Shown in pieces: positions 52,628 to 60,049 of a stretch of 64,000 bases of DNA. The position numbers and the translations under genes were made by a program. How positions within the stretch are numbered: position 1 is the first letter of the stretch; each line of letters starts with the position of its first letter. The notes beneath the pieces are model-generated. The model was not told the origin of the DNA. It saw only the letters and a program-made list of their open reading frames with translations, and searched no databases. Origin of the DNA: Martelella lutilitoris (lineage in GTDB: Bacteria; Pseudomonadota; Alphaproteobacteria; Rhizobiales; Rhizobiaceae); contig NZ_VCLB01000006.1 in the NCBI RefSeq assembly GCF_005924265.1, positions 331,253 through 395,252 on the forward strand. The letters run 5' to 3'.

Positions 52628-53902
52628 ATGACCAACCTGTCACAAGCACAAAATGAGGCTGCATGGTCGGCAACGATCAGCGACCGGCAGCAGCCAAAGA
52701 TCCCCTATCGCCTCGGCGCCGCGCTTTGCGCCGGCGTCCTCCTCTGGCTCGGCCCGTATTATGGCACCGCGACCGTGCTGCTGCCCGCGCGCGTCGCGGT
52801 CATCGATCCGGCCAACAAGGCCAATATCGTCGCCATGCTCTCGGTTTCGGCCATGATTGTCGCAACCGTCGCCAATATCCTGATCGGCGCGTTCTCCGAT
52901 CTGACCCGTTCCGTCCTGGGCCGCAGAACGCCGTGGCTGATCGTCGGTTCGGTCGGCTCGGCAGCAACGCTTCTCATCATGGGACGCACGGAGAGCGTCG
53001 CGCTGCTTCTCTTCGAGTGGTGCGTGTTCCAGGTCTTCCTGAATGCAATCGTCGCGCCGCTTCTGGCCGTTATCTCAGATCGCATCGCACCGGCCCATCG
53101 CGGTACGATCTCGTCGATCTATGCCTTCGGCTTCACCCTTGGCATCTATGGCGGCCAGTTCATCAATGCCCGCTTTCTGGGGGACGTCACCTTCGGCTTC
53201 AACATGATGGCGATTGCCATTCTGCTTTCCGGGCCGGTCGCCGCGCTGCTGATGCGGGAGCGCTCCAGCAAGCCGATGCCAAAGCGCCAGTTCAGCCGTG
53301 AGATGGTGCTCGACAATTTCAGCGTTCCGCGCCGCAATGCCCGCGACTACTATCTCGCCCTGTTCGGCAAGCTGACGATCATGACGGCCACCTTCGCCAT
53401 TCAGGGCTACCAGCTCTACATTCTGACGGACTATCTGAAAATCACTGAGGACGATGTCGGGCGCCAGCTCGGCACGATCTCGATCATCCTGATGATCACC
53501 GCGCTGGCGATGGCCGTGGTCGCCGGGCCGGTCTCCGACAGGATGGGCAGCCGAAAGGTCCCCGTCATGCTGGCCGGCCTTCTGGTCGCAATCGGCGCAT
53601 TGGTGCCGTTCTTCTCGGTTCAGCCGTGGACGATGCTCGTCTATGCGCTGATCTCGGGTCTCGGCAGCGGCATTTTCAACTCCGTCGATCAGGCGCTGAA
53701 TGTCGAAGTGCTCCCGAATGCGGAAACGGCGGCCAAGGATCTCGGCGTTCTCAACCTGGCCAATACCGGCGGCCAGGTGCTCGGCCCGGCGATTGCCGCC
53801 ATGGCGATCTCGGTGGCCGGTTATCAGATGATCTTCCCGATGGTCGCCGTCGTCTCGGTCCTCGGCGTGATCATGATCGGCCTGATCCGGTCCGTTCGCT
53901 GA
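52628..53902 (+). CDS. MFS sugar transporter (SLC45/GPH-like)
   Basis: A 424-residue inner-membrane transporter with 12 hydrophobic helices. Motif-A-like loops are GAFSDLTRSVLGRRTPWLIVG after helix 2 and GPVSDRMGSRKVPVML after helix 8. The GRRTPW form is usual in sugar:cation symporters of the SLC45/GPH side of the MFS. It lies downstream of the GH3 gene on the same strand and probably imports the glucoside hydrolysed by it. Confidence 0.88.
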   Translation: MTNLSQAQNEAAWSATISDRQQPKIPYRLGAALCAGVLLWLGPYYGTATVLLPARVAVIDPANKANIVAMLSVSAMIVATVANILIGAFSDLTRSVLGRRTPWLIVGSVGSAATLLIMGRTESVALLLFEWCVFQVFLNAIVAPLLAVISDRIAPAHRGTISSIYAFGFTLGIYGGQFINARFLGDVTFGFNMMAIAILLSGPVAALLMRERSSKPMPKRQFSREMVLDNFSVPRRNARDYYLALFGKLTIMTATFAIQGYQLYILTDYLKITEDDVGRQLGTISIILMITALAMAVVAGPVSDRMGSRKVPVMLAGLLVAIGALVPFFSVQPWTMLVYALISGLGSGIFNSVDQALNVEVLPNAETAAKDLGVLNLANTGGQVLGPAIAAMAISVAGYQMIFPMVAVVSVLGVIMIGLIRSVR

Positions 53903-54594
53903 GCCGACGATATTCGCAGAAGAACGAGACCCATCCAACGGTTGGGTCTCGGCGCTGGATAGATCGGGTGCGGCCTGACCTGGGTCATCTGCCAGCCGCG
54001 GACGATCGTGATCCCCTTCGTGAGTAATTCGGACACGGCGATTTCGTCAGCGCTGGCTAAACGCATGAAAAGGTGATGAAACCGGCCTGGTACGCATCCG
54101 TTTCAGCGCTCTGAAAGAGAGAAGAGCATGATGATATGCATTTCAGCGTGTTGTCCAACCGGTCCGTCAAAAATGGCAGAAGATGAATGACGGTCTGCGG
54201 CTACGAGGCCGCAAGGCGGGCCTAGATACAATTAGTGGAACCCTGGTGCCCCGAAAGCTGCCAAGGCAAGCGCATCGGGCCGGGTTCGCGGATATCGTGA
54301 AAAAAGGCCACTCCGTCGCAAAGCATGATGTTTTCCATCAGCGCATGGCCACCGCTTCATTGCATGTGAGCACGAAAAGCGCTGGCGGGGAAATCTTTGC
54401 AGAGCATGAGCGAATCGTCACGGCGCTGAGAGCACAAACGACGCCTGACCTTGCCGAACGTCGCGAACTCCGCAATTACGAGCGGCCGAAGCCATGTCAG
54501 CCGCTCTATGGTGAAAGCGCAGGCTCGCAAAAGGCCCGTCCATTCTGACGGAGTTTAGCGCGTATACAGCGCAGCACCTGGGCACCGGAATGGG
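53903..54594. other. Long gap with one doubtful 121-codon frame (54183-54548)
   Basis: About 690 bp lie between the MFS gene and the end of the ABC operon. A plus-strand frame at 54183-54548 has a segment HDVFHQRMATASLH and AEHERIVTALRAQTT that recalls the C-terminal FCD domain of GntR regulators, but no HTH is present and the remainder looks random. It may be a decayed regulator. I see no other gene. Confidence 0.3.
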
Positions 54595-55674
54595 CTAAAG
54601 ACGAGCGCCCGTATTTTCCTCGAAGAAGGATGCCTTTTTGACATCCGCCGTGACCGAAACCGGCTCGCCGACGTCACAGTGTTCTTCCTGGCTCAGCCGG
54701 TGCGAAAGCGTGATGCCATCGAAATCCGACCAGGCCAGAATATCGCTGCCCATCGGCTCAACGAGAGACACGGTTCCGCTCCATGCAGCCTCGCCCGCAT
54801 GGGCGAGCCGCAAATGCTCAGGACGCAGTCCCAATGTCGCCTTCTGCCCGTCCTGGACCGGTTCAACGAAGGGATAAGCGCTGACATCGAGCGAAAAATT
54901 GCCCGACTTGAAGGCGATGCCGCCGTTCTCCGTGGCAAAAGCGCCGGCAATCTTGTTCATCGCCGGCGAACCGAGGAAGGTGCCGACAAATTCGTTGGCC
55001 GGCTTGTTATAGACATTGAGCGGCGTGTCGAGCTGCTGAATGATGCCGTCCTTCATCACCGCGATCCGGTCGGCAAGCGTCAATGCCTCGATCTGGTCGT
55101 GGGTCACGTAGATCATGGTTGAGCCGAGCGCCTTGTGCAATTTCTTGATTTCAAGACGCAACTCGGCGCGCAGCTTGGCGTCGAGGTTGGAAAGCGGCTC
55201 GTCGAACAGGAAGATGTCGGCGTCACGGACAAGCGCGCGGCCGATGGCGACGCGTTGCCGCTGACCGCCCGAAAGCGCCGACGGCTTGCGGTCGAGCAGA
55301 TGGGTGATCTGCAGCAGTTCGGCCGCCCATTTCACCTTCTTTTCGATCTCGGCTTTCGGCACACCGGCAATCTTCAGGCCGAAGGACATGTTCCGCTCGA
55401 CGCTCATCGTCGGATAGAGCGCATAGGACTGGAACACCATGCCGATGCCGCGGTCCTTGGGGTCGACCCAGGTTACGTCCTTGTCGTTGAAGTGGATCTT
55501 GCCGCCGCTGACATCGGTCAGCCCGCCAATGGCGTTCAAAAGCGTGGACTTGCCGCAGCCCGAGGGACCGAGCAGAACCAGAAACTCGCCATCCTTGATT
55601 TCAAGGTCGAGGCTTTTGACGACATGCACGCTGCCGTAGCGAATGTCGAGATTTTCAATGGCTACAGAACTCAT
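54595..55674 (-). CDS. Sugar ABC transporter ATP-binding protein (UgpC/MsmK type)
   Basis: A 359-residue ATPase energising the CUT1 transporter encoded upstream. Walker A LLGPSGCGKST, Q-loop FQSYALYPTM, signature [19 protein letters not shown], Walker [12 protein letters not shown], switch THDQIEALTLADRI, then a TOBE domain (about 235-355). The start at 55674 has AGGA upstream; an open frame continues further to the right but is the shadow of the permease. Last gene of the leftward operon. Confidence 0.96.
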   Translation of the reverse strand: MSSVAIENLDIRYGSVHVVKSLDLEIKDGEFLVLLGPSGCGKSTLLNAIGGLTDVSGGKIHFNDKDVTWVDPKDRGIGMVFQSYALYPTMSVERNMSFGLKIAGVPKAEIEKKVKWAAELLQITHLLDRKPSALSGGQRQRVAIGRALVRDADIFLFDEPLSNLDAKLRAELRLEIKKLHKALGSTMIYVTHDQIEALTLADRIAVMKDGIIQQLDTPLNVYNKPANEFVGTFLGSPAMNKIAGAFATENGGIAFKSGNFSLDVSAYPFVEPVQDGQKATLGLRPEHLRLAHAGEAAWSGTVSLVEPMGSDILAWSDFDGITLSHRLSQEEHCDVGEPVSVTADVKKASFFEENTGARL

Positions 55675-55679
55675 GGGAC

Positions 55680-56567
55680 TTATCCTTTCACGGCGCCGGA
55701 GGCGATGCCGCGCACGAACCAGCGGCCGGAAACCAGATAGACGACAAGCGGGACCAGCGAGGTCAGGATGGTTGCCGCCATGTTGACGTTGTAGGCGCGC
55801 TCGCCCGTGGTCGTGTTGACGATGTTGTTGAGCTGGACGGTCATCGGCAGGTTGTCTCTGCCGGCAAAGACCAGGCCGAGCAGAAAGTCGTTCCAGATCG
55901 CGGTGACCTGCATGATGACGGCAACGATTGTGATCGGAACCGACATCGGCAGGATGATCGCGAAGAAGATCTTCCAGAACCCGGCGCCGTCGATACGGGC
56001 CGCTTTGAACAGCTCCATCGGCAGGCCCATGTAATAGTTGCGGAACAGCAGCGTCATCACCGGCATGCCGAAGATGATGTGGGTCAGCACGATGCCCGGC
56101 AGCGAGCCATAGATGCCGGCCTGGGCATAAAAGCGCACCAGCGGATAAATGAACACCTGATAGGGAATGAACGAACCCATCAGCAGGCAGGCAAACAGCA
56201 CATTCGCCCCCTTCACCCGCCAGAAAGACAGGGCGTAGCCGTTGACCGCGCCGAACAGGATCGAGAGGATGACGCTCGGGATCAGGATCTTGACCGAGTT
56301 GAAGAAGCCCACCTGAAGGCCGGTGCAGTCGAGACCGGTGCAGGCGCTCGTCCACGCCTTGATCCAGGCGTCGAGCGAAAAGTTCTGGGGCAGTGCAAAG
56401 ATCAGCCCGAGACGGATTTCGTCCATGCTTTTGAACGACGTGACAAGCATCACATAGAGCGGCAGCAGGAAGAACAGCGCGACGAAAAACAAAAATCCGT
56501 AGACGCCGAAGCGTCCCCAGACGTGCTCGGCCTTGACCGGGCGTTTCGCGACGGATGGCGCAGTCAT
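55680..56567 (-). CDS. Carbohydrate ABC transporter permease (MalG-type)
   Basis: A 295-residue inner-membrane permease with six helices. The EAA loop is in LPMELFKAARIDGAGFWKIFFAIILPMSVP. The cytosolic N-terminus and long periplasmic loop after helix 1 (FALPQNFSLDAWIKAWTSAC) are as in CUT1 MalG-type subunits. Its start overlaps the preceding permease stop by 4 bp. Confidence 0.94.
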   Translation of the reverse strand: MTAPSVAKRPVKAEHVWGRFGVYGFLFFVALFFLLPLYVMLVTSFKSMDEIRLGLIFALPQNFSLDAWIKAWTSACTGLDCTGLQVGFFNSVKILIPSVILSILFGAVNGYALSFWRVKGANVLFACLLMGSFIPYQVFIYPLVRFYAQAGIYGSLPGIVLTHIIFGMPVMTLLFRNYYMGLPMELFKAARIDGAGFWKIFFAIILPMSVPITIVAVIMQVTAIWNDFLLGLVFAGRDNLPMTVQLNNIVNTTTGERAYNVNMAATILTSLVPLVVYLVSGRWFVRGIASGAVKG

Positions 56568-57463
56568 GATGCCCTCCCGTTCTTGCGGAAATACTGGGAA
56601 TAGAGAACCGGCACCATGATCAGCAGAACGGTGATCAGCAGCACGGTCGAGGCGGCGGTGGCAAGGCCGATATTGGCGCGCTCGAACAGGTTATCCATGA
56701 TGAATTTGGCCGGCACCTCACTCGCCGTTCCGGGTCCGCCATTGGTCATGGCCACGACGACGTCGTACATCTTGACGATCGAGATCGACAGCAGCACCAG
56801 CGATGTGATGATCATCGGCCGGAGCATGGGCAGAATGATGGAGAGGTAAACGCGCCATGGCGGAATACCGTCGATGCGGGTCGCCGACCAGATCTGGGTG
56901 TCGATGCCGCGAAGGCCAGCCAGGATCAGCGCCATGACCAGCCCGGAACCGTGCCAGACCGTTGCCAGAATGATCGCGTAGAGCACCTTGTCCGGGTTGA
57001 CCGTCCAGTCGAGCACGAAATTCGGGAAGCCGAGGTCGCGCATGGTCGCCTGGATGCCGAGATCCGGATTGAGGATCCATTGCCAGATCAGGCCCGCGAC
57101 AACGAAGGACATCGCATAGGGATAAAGGAAAACCGTCCTGAACAGGCTTTCCGCGCGTACATTCTGGTCGATGAAGATGGCCAGAAGCGTGCCAAGCACA
57201 AAGCAGATCAGCAGGAAAAAGAAGGCGATAATCGCCAGGTTTTCCAGAGACGTGATCCAGCGTGAGGTTTCAAAAAGCCTCGTATACTGGGCAAAGCCGA
57301 CAAAGTCGTCCTTCGGCAGAAGCCGTGAGCTGGAAAACGAAAGCCGGACGGACCAGAGCATCGTTCCCAGATAGGCGAAGATGACGACGACGGCCATCGG
57401 CAGCAAGGCGATATAGGCAAACAGGTTGCGCCTGATATGCCGGGTGAAGGCGGCGGCGTGCAA
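56564..57463 (-). CDS. Sugar ABC transporter permease (MalF-type)
   Basis: A 299-residue inner-membrane permease with six helices (LFAYIALLPMAVVVIFAYLG first). The EAA-like loop is ATRIDGIPPWRVYLSIILPM. It forms a heterodimer with the MalG-type subunit encoded next. It follows the binding-protein gene after a 71-bp gap that holds a stable hairpin. Confidence 0.94.
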   Translation of the reverse strand: MHAAAFTRHIRRNLFAYIALLPMAVVVIFAYLGTMLWSVRLSFSSSRLLPKDDFVGFAQYTRLFETSRWITSLENLAIIAFFFLLICFVLGTLLAIFIDQNVRAESLFRTVFLYPYAMSFVVAGLIWQWILNPDLGIQATMRDLGFPNFVLDWTVNPDKVLYAIILATVWHGSGLVMALILAGLRGIDTQIWSATRIDGIPPWRVYLSIILPMLRPMIITSLVLLSISIVKMYDVVVAMTNGGPGTASEVPAKFIMDNLFERANIGLATAASTVLLITVLLIMVPVLYSQYFRKNGRAS

Positions 57464-57477
57464 CGGAACCTCCCTTG

Positions 57478-57510
57478 AAAACGGGAAGGAGACATCGTGC
57501 CCCCTTCCCG
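57478..57510 (-). promoter_or_regulatory. Intercistronic hairpin between binding-protein and permease genes
   Basis: On the minus strand CGGGAAGG and CCTTCCCG form a perfect 8-bp stem (57510-57503 with 57489-57482), then TTTT. Such a partial terminator would let the binding protein be made in excess of the permeases. Confidence 0.65.
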
Positions 57511-57534
57511 CTTTGTTGTTCCCGATTGAATGGA

Positions 57535-58773
57535 TCAGCCGTTGAGGGCCTGCTCGAAGCGATCGACAGCCTCATCGACAGACATGTCGGTGTTCCACAG
57601 TTCGGTCACGACATCCTGGACCGAGCCATAGATGTATTCGGCCATCATCTGCGAAGCGTCCGGCGCCTGACGGCTCGGATCCGACATGATTTCAAGACCA
57701 AGCTGGGCGCAGGCGTCGAGCTTGCTTTCGTCAACGTCGGAGCGGATCGGGATCGAGCCCTTGAGGTTGTTGAACGCGACCTGGGTTTCCGGATCCGTCA
57801 TGACCTCGACGAGCAGGCGCTGTGCCTTGACCTGTTCGTCATCGTCTGTCTTGGGGAAGACGAAGACGTCGCCGCCGAGGACATAGGGAGAATCCGGACG
57901 AAGGCCGGGCAGGCAGCCATAGTCTGTGCCGATTTCCTTGCCGGCCTGCTTGAACTCACCCTTGGCCCAGTCGCCCATGACCTGGAAACCAGCTTCGTCA
58001 TTGATCAGCATGGCGGTGGTGTCGTTCCAGTTCCGGCCCGGGGAAGCCGAATCGACATAGGGTTTCAGCGCGATGAAGGTTTCGATGACCTCGCGGAATT
58101 CCGGTGAATGAATGGCGCCTTCGTCCTTGTCGGCATAGACAGCCTCCCAGAGTTCGCCGCCGCCGACATTGGTCAGCATTGCCGAGAACAGGGAGTTTTC
58201 CTGCCAGCGCTGGCCGCCAAGCGCCAGCGGCGTGATGCCGGCTTCCTGAAGCTTGTCGAGTGCAGCGAAGAATTCGTCCATGCTTTCCGGTGGGTTTTCG
58301 ATTCCCGCCGCGTTGAGCGCATCGATCGAGTACCAGATCCACAGCGGCATATGGATATTCACCGGCGCGGCATAGTATTTGCCGTCGATCTTCACGGCGT
58401 TGACGATCGGCTCGGGCAGGATCTGATCCCAGTTGTTCTCCGTCGCCACGGCATCAATATCGTTGAGCAGGCCTTCCTCGACGATCTCGTGATATTGCTG
58501 CGAGGTGTTGAACAGGGCGGCCGTGGAAGGATCGCCACCGATGATGCGGTTAATGGCGGCGCTGCGCGCGGCCGAACCGCCGGCAACGGCGCTGTCCTGC
58601 CAGTTGCCGCCGGCCTGATTGTAGGCGTCGGCAAAAACGCCGATTGCCGCGGATTCGCCGCCGGACGTCCACCAATGAATAACTTCGGCGTCAAGCGGCT
58701 CTTGCGCGTGCACAGCGCCGGCCATTGCCACAGTCAGCGCCAGAGCGGATGCGGCATTCTTCAAAATATACAT
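57535..58773 (-). CDS. CUT1 ABC transporter sugar-binding protein
   Basis: A 412-residue periplasmic extracellular solute-binding protein (family 1). Signal peptide MYILKNAASALALTVAMAGA with cleavage near VHAQ. Early motif AEVIHWWTSGGESAAIGVFA and later AGFQVMGDWAKGEFKQAG are typical of binding proteins for glucose, trehalose and oligoglucosides. First gene of the leftward operon; divergent from a LacI regulator with a palindrome between them. Confidence 0.93.
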   Translation of the reverse strand: MYILKNAASALALTVAMAGAVHAQEPLDAEVIHWWTSGGESAAIGVFADAYNQAGGNWQDSAVAGGSAARSAAINRIIGGDPSTAALFNTSQQYHEIVEEGLLNDIDAVATENNWDQILPEPIVNAVKIDGKYYAAPVNIHMPLWIWYSIDALNAAGIENPPESMDEFFAALDKLQEAGITPLALGGQRWQENSLFSAMLTNVGGGELWEAVYADKDEGAIHSPEFREVIETFIALKPYVDSASPGRNWNDTTAMLINDEAGFQVMGDWAKGEFKQAGKEIGTDYGCLPGLRPDSPYVLGGDVFVFPKTDDDEQVKAQRLLVEVMTDPETQVAFNNLKGSIPIRSDVDESKLDACAQLGLEIMSDPSRQAPDASQMMAEYIYGSVQDVVTELWNTDMSVDEAVDRFEQALNG

Positions 58774-58800
58774 GTGTCCTCCCCAAAAGGGTCATCTGAG

Positions 58801-58814
58801 GGACCATATGGTCC
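58801..58814. promoter_or_regulatory. Perfect 14-bp palindrome, candidate LacI operator
   Basis: GGACCATATGGTCC lies 27 bp upstream of the binding-protein start. A second, imperfect dyad with CG centre (GGGATCGGTTCC, 58843-58854) lies 28 bp further. LacI-type repressors usually bind CG-centred dyads, so either could be the site. Confidence 0.5.
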
Positions 58815-59005
58815 GGTCAAAAGCGATATCGATCTCAAAAGTGGGATCGGTTCCAAATACAATGGCAGGCACTTGATTTTGTCAATGGTTCCTGCAAAAA
58901 AAGATTCGCGCCTACCATTCGGGATGTTGTAATTGGCTGAAACACGTTGAATAATAATGCAATATGGCGAGGTGCTTCAGGTAACGGGCGGAGGGGAGTT
59001 CAGAA

Positions 59006-60049
59006 ATGGCCACGGTGAAAGACGTCGCAAGATTGGCTGGCGTTGGATCGGGAACGGTCTCGCGCTACATTTCTGGAAACGGTTCCGTTTCCAAGAAATC
59101 GGCCGAGAAAATCGAGCGTGCCATCAAGCAGCTCAACTATCGTCCGAACAGCATGGCGCGGTCGCTGTCGTCACGCCGGTCCGATCTGATCGGTGTGTGG
59201 GTGCCCTCTCTCGAAGGGCCCTATTATCACATGATCATCCGTGCGGTTGAGCAGGAGCTGCGCCTTCACAACAAGCACATGATTCTTGCCAATGCCGAGG
59301 ACGCCCGGTCCGATGCCGATCGTCGCGCCCACTTCGACTATCTGGTCAACCGCGATTGCGACGGTATTCTGATGTCCTGTTCGCTTCAGGGCACATTTGA
59401 GCTGGCGCGCACCTGCGAACACTTTGCCAATCTCGTGCTGCTCAACCATCAGGCCGATGCACTCGCCGGGCGGTGTTTCTTCATCGATCACGAACTGGGA
59501 GGCCGGCTGGCGGCGCGCCATCTTGTCGAGCTTGGCCACGAGAAGATCGCGGTGATCACCGGCCGGCTTTCAGCGCAGGACGCCCGTCAGCGCCACGATG
59601 GTTTCCTGGACGAAATGGCCAAGCTCGGCCGCTCGGTTCCGGAGGATTGCGTCGTCGAAGGTGCTTTCAGCTACGCCGCCGCCGAACGTCTGGTCAGCGC
59701 TTTTCTGGATATGAACCTCGATTTCACGGCCGTATTCTGCGGAAACGACAAGGTCGCCATGCTTTTGATTTCTGAACTGAACAATCGCGGCATTTCGGTG
59801 CCACGCGATGTTTCGGTTCTTGGTTATGACGATGTCGATTTCGCCGCCTATACCGCACCGCCTCTGAGCACCATCCACGCCCCGATCGACGAGATGGCCC
59901 GCTCGGCCTGCCGCCAACTGCTCAATCTCACCTACGACACCGACCTTCCCTTCCAGGAGCGGTTCGAGCCCTCGCTATGCGTCAGGCGCTCGACGGCTGC
60001 ACTGGGTTTAGGGCCGAATGCAAACACCAACGCAACGAGAACAGGATGA
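59006..60049 (+). CDS. LacI family transcriptional regulator
   Basis: A 347-residue repressor. HTH: MATVKDVARLAGVGSGTVSR, with the hinge-helix NSMARSLSSRR; the sugar-binding-protein-like core follows (SDLIGVWVPSLEGPYYHMII, AVFCGNDKVAMLLI, SVLGYDDVDFAAY). It is divergent from the CUT1 operon and its stop overlaps the start of the GH94 gene, so it probably controls both by sensing the sugar or a phosphorylated product. Confidence 0.95.
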   Translation: MATVKDVARLAGVGSGTVSRYISGNGSVSKKSAEKIERAIKQLNYRPNSMARSLSSRRSDLIGVWVPSLEGPYYHMIIRAVEQELRLHNKHMILANAEDARSDADRRAHFDYLVNRDCDGILMSCSLQGTFELARTCEHFANLVLLNHQADALAGRCFFIDHELGGRLAARHLVELGHEKIAVITGRLSAQDARQRHDGFLDEMAKLGRSVPEDCVVEGAFSYAAAERLVSAFLDMNLDFTAVFCGNDKVAMLLISELNNRGISVPRDVSVLGYDDVDFAAYTAPPLSTIHAPIDEMARSACRQLLNLTYDTDLPFQERFEPSLCVRRSTAALGLGPNANTNATRTG

